A DNA stretch of 5,015 bases from CAYJOG01 sp964371695 [NCBI: uncultured bacterium] (lineage in GTDB: Bacteria; CAYJOG01): assembly GCA_964371695.1 (NCBI GenBank), contig CAYJOG010000172.1, positions 1,543 through 6,557 on the forward strand. The letters are read 5' to 3'. How positions within the stretch are numbered: the first letter of the stretch is position 1; the number at the start of each line of letters is the position of its first letter. Position numbers and translations under genes: made by a program. This document shows, one piece after another, positions 1-4,782 of the stretch. Below the pieces are notes generated by a model that was given only the letters and a program-made list of their open reading frames with translations, was not told the DNA's origin and did no database searches.

Positions 1-638
1 GTGCGCAGCAACGCCACCTTTTTGCCAAAGACTTCGTCGTTGGCGGTCACCATACCCCCGTCGCCCAGGCAGCCCAGGTTTTTGCTGGGGAAAAAACTGA
101 AACAACCGCCGATGCCCATGCTGCCCGCCCGGCGGCCCTTATACGCCGAGCCGATGGCCTGGGCGGCGTCTTCCAGCACCCACAGGCCCCTGGCTTTGGC
201 CAGCGACAGAATGGGGTCCATGTCCGCGCACTGGCCATAGAGATGCACGGGAATGATGCCCACGGTGCGGGGCGTGATGGCGGCCTCTATCAGGGCCGGA
301 TTGATGTTGTACGTCACCGGGTCAACGTCCACAAACACCGGCTTGGCCCCCAGGCGCGAGATGCACCCCGCAGTGGCGAAAAATGTGTAGGGCGTGGTGA
401 TGACTTCGTCGCCCGCCTTCACATCCAGCGCCATCATGCTCACCAGCAGGGCGTCTGTGCCGCTGGACACGCCAATGCCCATGGGCGACTGGCAATAGGC
501 CGCCACCTCCTGCTCCAGACCCGTGATTTCTGGCCCCATGATGTAGCGGTTGGTGTCGATGACCCCCTCGATTGCCTTGAGCATTTCTGCCTTCAGCGGG
601 GCGTTTTGCAGAGTCAGGTCCAGCAGTGGCACGTTCAT
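1..638 (-). CDS. DegT/DnrJ/EryC1/StrS-family PLP-dependent sugar aminotransferase, 3' end missing
   Basis: This is the N-terminal 212 residues of a sugar aminotransferase, cut by the left edge; full family members are about 360-400 residues. The family transfers an amino group, usually from glutamate, to a keto-sugar nucleotide, making amino sugars for LPS O-antigen, capsule or glycosylation. Visible motifs are an N-terminal segment MNVPLLDL, RYIMGPEI (31-38), SSGTDAL (58-64, PLP phosphate region), EDAAQAIGS (156-164, with Asp157 expected to contact the PLP pyridine nitrogen) and FFPSKNLG (182-189), where Lys186 is the expected Schiff-base lysine. The ATG at 638 has a strong AAGGAGGA Shine-Dalgarno sequence and starts exactly at the family's N-terminus. 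The gene is divergent from the hemerythrin gene. The exact substrate (for example a WbpE/WlbC-like 3-keto-hexuluronate or a dTDP-keto sugar) cannot be told from this fragment. These proteins are sometimes mislabelled as regulators, but the catalytic lysine argues for an enzyme. Confidence 0.93.
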   Translation of the reverse strand, partial: MNVPLLDLTLQNAPLKAEMLKAIEGVIDTNRYIMGPEITGLEQEVAAYCQSPMGIGVSSGTDALLVSMMALDVKAGDEVITTPYTFFATAGCISRLGAKPVFVDVDPVTYNINPALIEAAITPRTVGIIPVHLYGQCADMDPILSLAKARGLWVLEDAAQAIGSAYKGRRAGSMGIGGCFSFFPSKNLGCLGDGGMVTANDEVFGKKVALLR

Positions 639-642
639 GGGT

Positions 643-650
643 TCCTCCTT
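643..650 (-). promoter_or_regulatory. Strong ribosome binding site of the aminotransferase gene
   Basis: Read on the minus strand, AAGGAGGA lies four bases before the ATG, a near-perfect match to the anti-Shine-Dalgarno sequence. It fixes the start at 638. Directly upstream in the leader is a short GC-rich inverted repeat (GGCCG 651-655 with CGGCC 661-665). Confidence 0.85.
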
Positions 651-757
651 GGCCGGGGCGCGGCCGTGAAGCGCACAGTTTCAGCCAGGGGCAGGGGCAT
701 CGCAAGTGGCGCGAATTGGCCCATGTAGCCCTGGCACACCTGTCATTGGGACTAAGC

Positions 758-800
758 AGTATTTTTAGTGAGTATTTTATTAATTACTTGTATTATCAAG
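758..800. promoter_or_regulatory. AT-rich divergent promoter region
   Basis: The gap 639-874 separates two divergent genes and holds no convincing ORF. Its centre is sharply AT-rich against GC-rich surroundings. On the plus strand TATTAT (791-796) matches the -10 consensus at five of six positions, but no good -35 lies at normal spacing. On the minus strand TTGATA (799 down to 794) could be a -35 with a weak AATACT 17 bases on. The region is the likely promoter for both genes, but the exact elements are uncertain. Confidence 0.45.
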
Positions 801-808
801 CTCAGAGC

Positions 809-826
809 GTTAACCTTTTGTTAACC
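809..826. promoter_or_regulatory. Paired GTTAACC operator-like site upstream of the hemerythrin gene
   Basis: GTTAACC occurs at 809-815 and again at 820-826, an 11-base period or about one helical turn. Since GTTAAC is itself a palindrome, the pair is both a direct and an inverted repeat (TTAAC-N5-GTTAA). It lies just downstream of the candidate -10 and about 50 bases before the hemerythrin start, a position suited to a repressor. The regulator is unknown; the site does not match the FNR consensus TTGAT-N4-ATCAA. Confidence 0.4.
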
Positions 827-874
827 AAGCGAAGCACCTCCCAAAATCCCGTTTGGCAAAAGGAGCCCCATCAA

Positions 875-1315
875 ATGGCGCAAAAAATCCCCTGGACACC
901 CGCCATAAAAGTTGGCGTGGAGGAAATCGACGAACAGCACAAAGAGTTGTTTGAACGCATCAACACTTGTTTTGAAGCGCTGGACGCGGGCGTCAAACGG
1001 TCGGACATCGCAGGGGCCATCGGGTTTATGCGCGCCTATGTGCTGAAGCATTTTCGGGACGAAGAGAAACTTCAGCGGCATCTGGCCTATCCCCAATACG
1101 ACTCTCACCGTGAAGAACACCGCCTGTTTGAAGACCGCCTGCAGGCGTTGTCAAAACGGCTGATCAAAGACGGGCCCACCGAAGAATTCGTGAAAGATTT
1201 CGAGGCCCTTGCCGTGAACTGGCTGCTGCAGCACATCAAGGTGCGCGACACCGATCTGGCGAAGTACGCCAAAGAGGTCGGCGTGAGCCGGTTGAAGGAC
1301 ATCGCCGTGGGTTAG
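875..1315 (+). CDS. Bacteriohemerythrin (non-haem diiron O2-binding protein)
   Basis: A 146-residue single-domain hemerythrin, close to the usual 130-150 residues. The four-helix bundle binds O2 reversibly at a diiron centre in the cytoplasm; proposed roles in bacteria are oxygen delivery or sensing and iron or redox buffering. All seven expected iron ligands are present in order: His22 (DEQHKEL), His59 and Glu63 (HFRDE), His78 and His82 (HREEH), His120 and Asp125 (HIKVRD). The conserved Trp7 near the N-terminus is also there. The reading frame is open upstream to 626, but the ATG at 875 has AGGAG at 861-865 with a nine-base gap and begins where the family begins. There is no signal peptide, membrane segment or fused chemotaxis or GGDEF domain, so this is the free-standing form. 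It is divergent from the aminotransferase gene, with a paired GTTAACC site in its promoter region. Confidence 0.95.
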   Translation: MAQKIPWTPAIKVGVEEIDEQHKELFERINTCFEALDAGVKRSDIAGAIGFMRAYVLKHFRDEEKLQRHLAYPQYDSHREEHRLFEDRLQALSKRLIKDGPTEEFVKDFEALAVNWLLQHIKVRDTDLAKYAKEVGVSRLKDIAVG

Positions 1316-1349
1316 AAGCCATCTCATCAATGTCAAAGAGATGGCTTCT
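1314..1349 (+). terminator. Perfect 12-bp hairpin overlapping the hemerythrin stop codon
   Basis: AGAAGCCATCTC (1314-1325) is perfectly complementary to GAGATGGCTTCT (1338-1349), with a 12-nt loop. The left arm begins inside the TAG stop codon. No T-tract follows, so it is not a canonical intrinsic terminator. It could still stabilise the mRNA 3' end or act as the left end of the structured island that follows. Confidence 0.5.
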
Positions 1350-1500
1350 GGCAGGTCCGGAAGACCTGCACCGAAAGCCGGAGGGTTGAAAACCCGTAGG
1401 TTTTCGCGCTCGTGGCCGAGGCAAAGCCCCGGCCACGGCGTTCGAATAAATCCATGGAGGGATTTATGAGATGAGTTTTAGCGGGTGTTTCTCAATACCC
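1314..1500. repeat. Multi-hairpin intergenic island between hemerythrin and apt
   Basis: Six local inverted repeats lie head to tail: 1314-1325/1338-1349 (12 bp); GCAGGTC 1351-1357/1363-1369 (7 bp, 5-nt loop); GAAAACC 1388-1394 with GGTTTTC 1399-1405 (7 bp, tetraloop CGTA), competing with GGGTT 1383-1387/AACCC 1391-1395; 1411-1422/1426-1437 (12 positions, one mismatch, AAA loop); ATAAATCC 1446-1453/GGATTTAT 1460-1467 (8 bp); GGGTGTT 1483-1489/AATACCC 1494-1500 (one G-U pair). There is also a long-range inverted repeat, CATCTCATCAAT (1320-1331) with 1462-1473, one mismatch in 12. No known riboswitch or RNA family was recognised. It may be a non-autonomous mobile element or a nested set of REP-like repeats. 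Confidence 0.6.
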
Positions 1501-1548
1501 CGTCATTGGTTACAGTGTCCCGTCACAAGAACACCGCTGGAGCCACCC

Positions 1549-2064
1549 ATGACCCAATACAAACGCTACATCCGCAAAGTGCCTGACTTCCCCAAGCCGG
1601 GGATTCTGTTTCGGGACATCACACCGCTGCTGCTCAAGCCAGAGGCCTTTCACGCCCTGGTGGAGGACATGGCGCTGAAGGTGAAAAAACTGGACTTTGA
1701 CCTGATTGTGGGCATCGAAAGCCGGGGGTTTCTGCTGGGCAGCGCACTGGCATACAAGCTGCACAAAGGCATGGTGCTGGTGCGCAAACCCGGCAAGCTG
1801 CCCTCTGAAACCGTGGCAGAAAGTTATGCCCTGGAATATGGCGAAGACTCGCTGGAAATGCACAAGGGGGCCGTGGGCAAAAAAAACCGCGTGCTGCTGG
1901 TGGACGACGTGATCGCCACCGGCGGCACCGCCAAGGCCACGGTGAATCTGATTGAAAAACAGGGCGCTGCGGTGGCGGGGTGTCTTTTTCTCATTGAACT
2001 CAGGGCGTTGGGGGGTCTGGACCGGCTGGGTCAATATCCATGCATCACTCTCGTAAAGTATTAA
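1549..2064 (+). CDS. apt: Adenine phosphoribosyltransferase
   Basis: Purine salvage enzyme: adenine plus PRPP gives AMP plus pyrophosphate, in the cytoplasm, normally as a dimer. The 171-residue length is typical. Motifs in order are the N-terminal hallmark IRKVPDFPKPGILFRDITPL (8-27), ESRGFLLGSALA (57-68), the flexible loop RKPGKLP (79-85), YALEYG (93-98), the PRPP-binding loop VLLVDDVIATGGTA (115-128, with the acidic pair Asp119-Asp120) and a C-terminal FLIELRALGG...L segment (147-160) typical of the family. The frame is open back to an ATG at 1471, but that start lies in repeat sequence. The ATG at 1549 has GGAG at 1539-1542 with a six-base gap and gives the family N-terminus. The gene stands alone after the hairpin island, and no clear promoter was found directly upstream, so it may read from the hemerythrin side or from an unrecognised site. 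A T8 run follows the stop but without a GC stem. Confidence 0.96.
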   Translation: MTQYKRYIRKVPDFPKPGILFRDITPLLLKPEAFHALVEDMALKVKKLDFDLIVGIESRGFLLGSALAYKLHKGMVLVRKPGKLPSETVAESYALEYGEDSLEMHKGAVGKKNRVLLVDDVIATGGTAKATVNLIEKQGAAVAGCLFLIELRALGGLDRLGQYPCITLVKY

Positions 2065-2072
2065 TTTTTTTT

Positions 2073-2100
2073 ATTTGTAACAAGGACATAATAGTATAAT
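2073..2100 (+). promoter_or_regulatory. Promoter of the XRE gene with an operator-like motif
   Basis: TATAAT at 2095-2100 is a perfect -10 hexamer. The best -35 candidate, TTGTAA (2075-2080), is only 14 bases away, shorter than optimal. The -35 candidate sits inside ATTTGTAACAA (2073-2083), whose core TTGT-A-ACAA is an inverted repeat. The same 11-mer recurs at 2828-2838. This would leave a leader of roughly 55-60 bases before the XRE start. Confidence 0.55.
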
Positions 2101-2163
2101 CGTATCCGAAGGCGCAGCAAACACAACCAAGGCTTCCAAAACCCAAACGCCACGGGGGGCACC

Positions 2164-2574
2164 ATGACCACACCTGTCCAAGATGAACTCACCCACGCGC
2201 TGGGGCGGCGCATCCGCCAGTTGCGCGTGTTGCGGGGTCTGACTGCCAAAGATCTTGGTGTGATGATCGGCCTGAAGGCCGAGGCGGCGGCGCAGCAAAT
2301 TTACCGCTACGAAGACGGCGTACAGGCTCCCCACCTGCGGCAGCTGCGGGGCATGGCCAAGGCGCTGGGGGTGAGCACCTCGCACCTGCTGGCCGATGAA
2401 GTGAACCACAAGGACAAACTGCTGCGCCATCTGGGCCACTTCCTCGAAGACAACGAACTGGAACGCCTGGTGTATCAACTGGGCCTGCCCAAGCTCGAAG
2501 AGTTCAATCTGCGGCCTGCCCTGAGCGCGGCGCAAGCCGATGAAACCGAAACACTCAAAAGCCTGGCGGGCTGA
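2164..2574 (+). CDS. XRE-family HTH transcriptional regulator
   Basis: A 136-residue protein with one Cro/C1-type helix-turn-helix at residues about 12-78. It has a first helix LGRRIRQLRVLRGLT (13-27), a second helix AKDLGVMIGL (28-37), a recognition segment around QQIYRYEDG (44-52) where the family shows the S/Q-x-I-x-R/K-x-E pattern, and the closing helices HLRQLRGMAKALGVSTSHLL (57-76). The remaining 60 residues are charged and leucine-rich, probably for dimerisation, with no recognisable ligand domain or peptidase motif. The start has only a G-rich weak Shine-Dalgarno (GGGGGG, 2154-2159). The gene has its own consensus -10. An identical 11-mer in its promoter and upstream of bioF makes autoregulation and control of bioF a testable inference. 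There is no toxin partner next to it, so an antitoxin role is unlikely. The regulated genes are unknown. Confidence 0.88.
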   Translation: MTTPVQDELTHALGRRIRQLRVLRGLTAKDLGVMIGLKAEAAAQQIYRYEDGVQAPHLRQLRGMAKALGVSTSHLLADEVNHKDKLLRHLGHFLEDNELERLVYQLGLPKLEEFNLRPALSAAQADETETLKSLAG

Positions 2575-2594
2575 CAAAACCACCGGCGTTTTAG

Positions 2595-2743
2595 CAGGGT
2601 GTTGATAAACACCCTGAAAAATCCATGGATGGATTTTTCGCTTGCAGGGGTTTAAAAAACCCCTGCAAAAGCGCCATTTTGCGAGAGCTTTGCTTGAGCA
2701 AAATGGGTTGAGAAAGGCCAGGAGGGACTTTCTCAACACCCTG
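2595..2743. mobile_element. MITE-like 149-bp multi-hairpin element with terminal inverted repeats
   Basis: The ends are CAGGGTGTTGA (2595-2605) and its exact reverse complement TCAACACCCTG (2733-2743); allowing one mismatch the match extends to 14 of 15. Between them are tightly packed hairpins: 2595-2603/2608-2616 (9 bp, loop GATA), 2617-2624/2631-2638 (8 bp), 2642-2653/2657-2668 (12 bp, loop AAA), 2674-2682/2698-2706 (9 bp, with an inner AGC-TTT-GCT) and 2707-2716/2728-2737 (10 bp). There is no coding capacity and no clear target-site duplication. The left end, GTTTTAGC followed by GGGTGTT, is also found at 1475-1489. A non-autonomous transposon or a PATE/REP-like element fits; the parent transposase is not in this window. 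Confidence 0.55.
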
Positions 2744-2758
2744 TTCGGGCATTGCGGT

Positions 2759-2779
2759 GTGGCGTTTTTTTTTCGCCAC
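2759..2779. repeat. Hairpin with a nine-T loop
   Basis: GTGGCG (2759-2764) and CGCCAC (2774-2779) pair perfectly around a loop made only of nine T residues. A pyrimidine-rich stretch (2780-2800) follows. The T-tract lies in the loop and not after the stem, so it is not a normal terminator. It lies between the MITE-like element and bioF. Confidence 0.5.
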
Positions 2780-2804
2780 TTCCCCTTCTTTCCCTGGCCT
2801 TTGT

Positions 2805-2827
2805 CGTCCCCGGCAAAACCGGGGGCG
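2805..2827. repeat. GC-rich hairpin upstream of bioF
   Basis: CCCCGG (2808-2813) pairs with CCGGGG (2819-2824) around a CAAAA loop, and the stem extends to 2805/2827 with one T-G wobble. It abuts ATTTGTAACAA (2828-2838). With no following T-run, a terminator role is doubtful; a role in the bioF leader or promoter is possible. Confidence 0.4.
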
Positions 2828-2838
2828 ATTTGTAACAA
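2828..2838. promoter_or_regulatory. Second copy of ATTTGTAACAA, upstream of bioF
   Basis: This is identical over 11 bases to 2073-2083 in the XRE promoter and contains the same TTGT-A-ACAA inverted repeat. It lies 48 bases before the bioF start. It is a candidate operator for the neighbouring XRE protein. No clear -10/-35 pair was identified here. Confidence 0.3.
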
Positions 2839-2886
2839 CACAACACTTTTGCAGCACCAGCCAACCTGTGCCAACCTTCGGGCCAC

Positions 2887-4065
2887 ATGGACTGGCCCGG
2901 CCACCTGCAACACCTGCTGAATGAAACCCGCACCGCCGGTTTGTGGCGCGAGTTGACTCCCACGCCGCCCTGCGGCGGGCCGTGGATAACCCACCAGGGC
3001 CAGCGCCTGCTGGATTTTTCGAGCAACGATTATCTGGGCCTGCGCCAGCACCCAGCCCTTGCCGCCGCCCTTGAGCAGGCCCTGGCAGGCGGCCTGCCCG
3101 TGGGGGCCGGGGCCAGCCGTTATGTGGGGGGCAGTCACCCGCTGCATTTTGAGGTGGAGCAGGCCCTGGCGACCTTCAAGGGGTTTGCTTCGGCGCGGCT
3201 TTTCAGCAGTGGTTATCTGGCCAACCTGGGTGTGTTGCAGGCGCTTTTGGGGCCAGAGGACGTGTTGTTCAGCGACGCGCTGAACCACGCCAGCCTGATA
3301 GACGGCGCACGCCTGTGCCGCGCCCGTGTGGTGGTATTTCAACACAACGACCTGAATCACCTGGAGAATTTGTTACAGAACACCCCTGTGACCGGCCAGC
3401 GGATGGTGGCGGTGGAAAGTGTCTACAGCATGGACGGCGACTTGGCCCCTTTGGCGGAACTGACGCAACTCTGCGCCCGTCACGACGCCCTGCTGCTGGT
3501 GGACGAAGCCCACGCCACGGGCCTGTTTGGCCCCAGTGGCCGGGGGCGCGTGGCCGAGGTGCTGGGCGGGGACGCCTGCCCCTGTCCGCTGGTGGTGGTG
3601 GCCACGCTGGGCAAGGGCCTGGGCATGGCGGGCGGCGCGGTGCTGGCCGCTGAAACCATCATCCAGGTGATCACACAAAAAGCCCGCACGCTGATTTTTG
3701 ACACCGCCCCCGCCCTTTGCCTGATGCCGCCCCTTCTCGCGAGCCTTGCGCTGTTGGTCACGCCGCCGGTTTCAGAATCAGGCAAGGCGGTTTTGTCACT
3801 GGCCCAGTGGCTGCGGGGCGAACTGCAATCGCTGGGTTATGACACCGGCGCCAGCCAGAGCCAGATCATTCCCCTCATCACCGGCAGCAATCACAGCGCC
3901 ATGGCTTTGGCGGCGCACCTTCAGCAGCAGGGCAATTTCGCCCGGGGCATTCGTTATCCCACCGTGCCCCAGGGCAAGGCGCGAGTGCGCCTCACCCTCA
4001 CGGCGCTGCACACACAAGAAATGATCGAAGAAAACCTGCTGGGGGCGCTGAAAACAGCGGGGTGA
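2887..4065 (+). CDS. bioF: 8-amino-7-oxononanoate synthase (biotin biosynthesis)
   Basis: PLP-dependent alpha-oxoamine synthase of 392 residues (family about 380-400). It condenses pimeloyl-ACP or pimeloyl-CoA with L-alanine to 8-amino-7-oxononanoate, the first committed step of biotin ring assembly, in the cytoplasm. Motifs are FSSNDYLGL (44-52), GASRYVGGSHPLH (75-87), FSSGYLANLG (106-115), SDALNHASLIDGAR (129-142, with His134 expected to stack on PLP), ESVYSMDGDLAPL (177-189), VDEAHATGLFGPSGRG (205-220, with Asp206 and His209 as cofactor contacts), TLGKGLG (240-246, with Lys243 the Schiff-base lysine) and the C-terminal RYPTVPQGKARVRLTLTALHT (356-376), which favours BioF over Kbl or other oxoamine synthases. 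The ATG at 2887 has no clear Shine-Dalgarno, but the protein start fits the family. No other bio gene is adjacent, so the biotin genes are scattered or lie elsewhere. It faces the VOC gene across a foldback repeat. Confidence 0.95.
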   Translation: MDWPGHLQHLLNETRTAGLWRELTPTPPCGGPWITHQGQRLLDFSSNDYLGLRQHPALAAALEQALAGGLPVGAGASRYVGGSHPLHFEVEQALATFKGFASARLFSSGYLANLGVLQALLGPEDVLFSDALNHASLIDGARLCRARVVVFQHNDLNHLENLLQNTPVTGQRMVAVESVYSMDGDLAPLAELTQLCARHDALLLVDEAHATGLFGPSGRGRVAEVLGGDACPCPLVVVATLGKGLGMAGGAVLAAETIIQVITQKARTLIFDTAPALCLMPPLLASLALLVTPPVSESGKAVLSLAQWLRGELQSLGYDTGASQSQIIPLITGSNHSAMALAAHLQQQGNFARGIRYPTVPQGKARVRLTLTALHTQEMIEENLLGALKTAG

Positions 4066-4073
4066 GGTGGTTT

Positions 4074-4172
4074 AGTTCATTTTCTGGAAGTCTATGCACT
4101 CTACCATCGTTCCCTCTCCCCTTTGGGGAGAGGGAACAACTTTGGCGTGCATAAATTTCTTCAAAATGAACT
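4074..4172. repeat. 99-nt symmetrical foldback between convergent genes; probable bidirectional terminator
   Basis: The two 48-nt arms are exactly symmetrical about position 4123. Paired blocks are AGTTCATTTT 4074-4083/4163-4172 (10 bp), TATGCAC 4093-4099/4147-4153 (7 bp) and GTTCCCTCTCCCC 4109-4121/4125-4137 (13 bp, loop TTT). About 40 of 48 arm positions can pair when G-U is allowed. The inner hairpin is of the widespread CCCTCTCCC/GGGAGAGGG type. It fills the gap between bioF and the VOC gene, which suits a transcription stop for both strands, although there is no strong U-tract. Its last two bases form part of the VOC stop codon. Confidence 0.65.
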
Positions 4173-4647
4173 ACGTCCCCGGACACGCACCACCAAACAA
4201 CTTGGCGACGCGGGCGGCCATTTCTTCGGGCGTCACGTCTTCAATGTGTGTGGCGATGCCCCATTCGTGGCCAAAGGGGTCTTTGACCGTGCCGTAGCGG
4301 TCTCCCCAGAACATGTTTTCCAGCGGCATGGTGACCACCGCCCCGGCGGCCACGGCCTGGGCGAAAATGGCGTCGGCATCGGGCAGATAAAGATGCAGCC
4401 TGACAGCAGAACCCCCCAGCGCCAGCGGACTGACCACCCCCATGCCGGGATGCTCGTCGCACAGCATGATGATGCTGTCGCCAAACATCATGGCGGCGTT
4501 CATCACCTTGCCGTCCGGGCCGGTCATGTTATACATCTCCACCGCGCCAAAGGCCTTTTTGTAAAACTCAATGGCCTTGGCCGCGCCATCAATGACCAGA
4601 TGCGGGGTGAGGGTGTGAAAACCTTGGGGCACAGCCTGAACGCTCAT
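4171..4647 (-). CDS. VOC-superfamily (PhnB/glyoxalase-like) protein
   Basis: A 158-residue vicinal oxygen chelate protein of the PhnB-like type (COG2764-like), often annotated glyoxalase/bleomycin resistance/dioxygenase. Two beta-alpha-beta-beta-beta modules are recognisable: the first with TPHLVIDGAAKAIEFYKKAFGA (14-35) and FGDSIIMLCDE (55-65), the second from VRLHLYLPDADAIFAQAVAAG (82-102) to FWGDRYGTVKDPFGHEW (113-129) and IATHIEDVTPEEM (131-143). His16 and Glu128 sit where metal ligands usually lie in VOC proteins, but substrate and activity cannot be deduced; many relatives are uncharacterised. The start ATG at 4647 has a CGGAGGA Shine-Dalgarno (4651-4657, minus strand) with short spacing. 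TATAAG on the minus strand near 4680 is a possible -10 without a good -35. The stop codon is partly formed by the foldback repeat. The gene is convergent with bioF. Confidence 0.9.
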   Translation of the reverse strand: MSVQAVPQGFHTLTPHLVIDGAAKAIEFYKKAFGAVEMYNMTGPDGKVMNAAMMFGDSIIMLCDEHPGMGVVSPLALGGSAVRLHLYLPDADAIFAQAVAAGAVVTMPLENMFWGDRYGTVKDPFGHEWGIATHIEDVTPEEMAARVAKLFGGACPGT

Positions 4648-4752
4648 AAATCCTCCGGGAAAGTAGGGTGAGCGGCAAGCTTATAGCCGAATGGTTAAGT
4701 TTCAGAGCCTGTTTTAAAATCAGGGCATAAAGTGGAGGTTTTCGCCCCGCAA

Positions 4753-4767
4753 GGGGGCTTCGCCCCC
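4753..4767. repeat. Short GC hairpin (GGGGGC-TTC-GCCCCC)
   Basis: GGGGGC (4753-4758) pairs with GCCCCC (4762-4767) around a TTC triloop, with CCGC (4747-4750) and GCGG (4772-4775) as a possible outer stem. It lies about 100 bases upstream of the VOC start. There is no T-run, so function is unclear. Confidence 0.45.
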
Positions 4768-4782
4768 GCCAGCGGGTGGTTT

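Noticed and set aside
243-728. Plus-strand ORFs over the left end, including 1-240 and 243-728
   Set aside because: They are antisense to a clear aminotransferase with catalytic motifs and have histidine- and arginine-rich compositions typical of shadow frames.
626-874. An upstream extension of the hemerythrin frame to 626
   Set aside because: The extension crosses the AT-rich promoter region and has no family similarity. The ATG at 875 has a good Shine-Dalgarno and matches the family N-terminus.
1350-1440. A tRNA or known riboswitch in the hairpin island
   Set aside because: There is no cloverleaf spacing, no CCA end and no TTC-type T-loop, and I could not match a purine, c-di-GMP or cobalamin riboswitch core.
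1471-1548. An upstream apt start at 1471
   Set aside because: It lies in the repeat island, and the 26 added residues do not resemble apt. The ATG at 1549 has GGAG and the conserved N-terminus.
2065-2072. An intrinsic terminator for apt at the T8 run
   Set aside because: No GC-rich stem precedes the T-tract; the bases upstream are coding sequence without an inverted repeat.
2164-2574. XRE protein as antitoxin of a toxin-antitoxin pair
   Set aside because: No small toxin-like ORF lies adjacent on either side: apt is upstream, with repeats and bioF downstream.
2588-2743. A CRISPR array
   Set aside because: The hairpins differ in sequence and there are no identical direct repeats with regular spacers.
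2071-3360. A 429-codon open frame on the minus strand across the XRE gene, the hairpin element and half of bioF
   Set aside because: It runs antisense to two clear genes, reads through non-coding hairpin repeats and shows no recognisable domain. It is open because of GC-biased codon use on the other strand. The repeat-derived part could be mis-annotated elsewhere as a conserved hypothetical protein.
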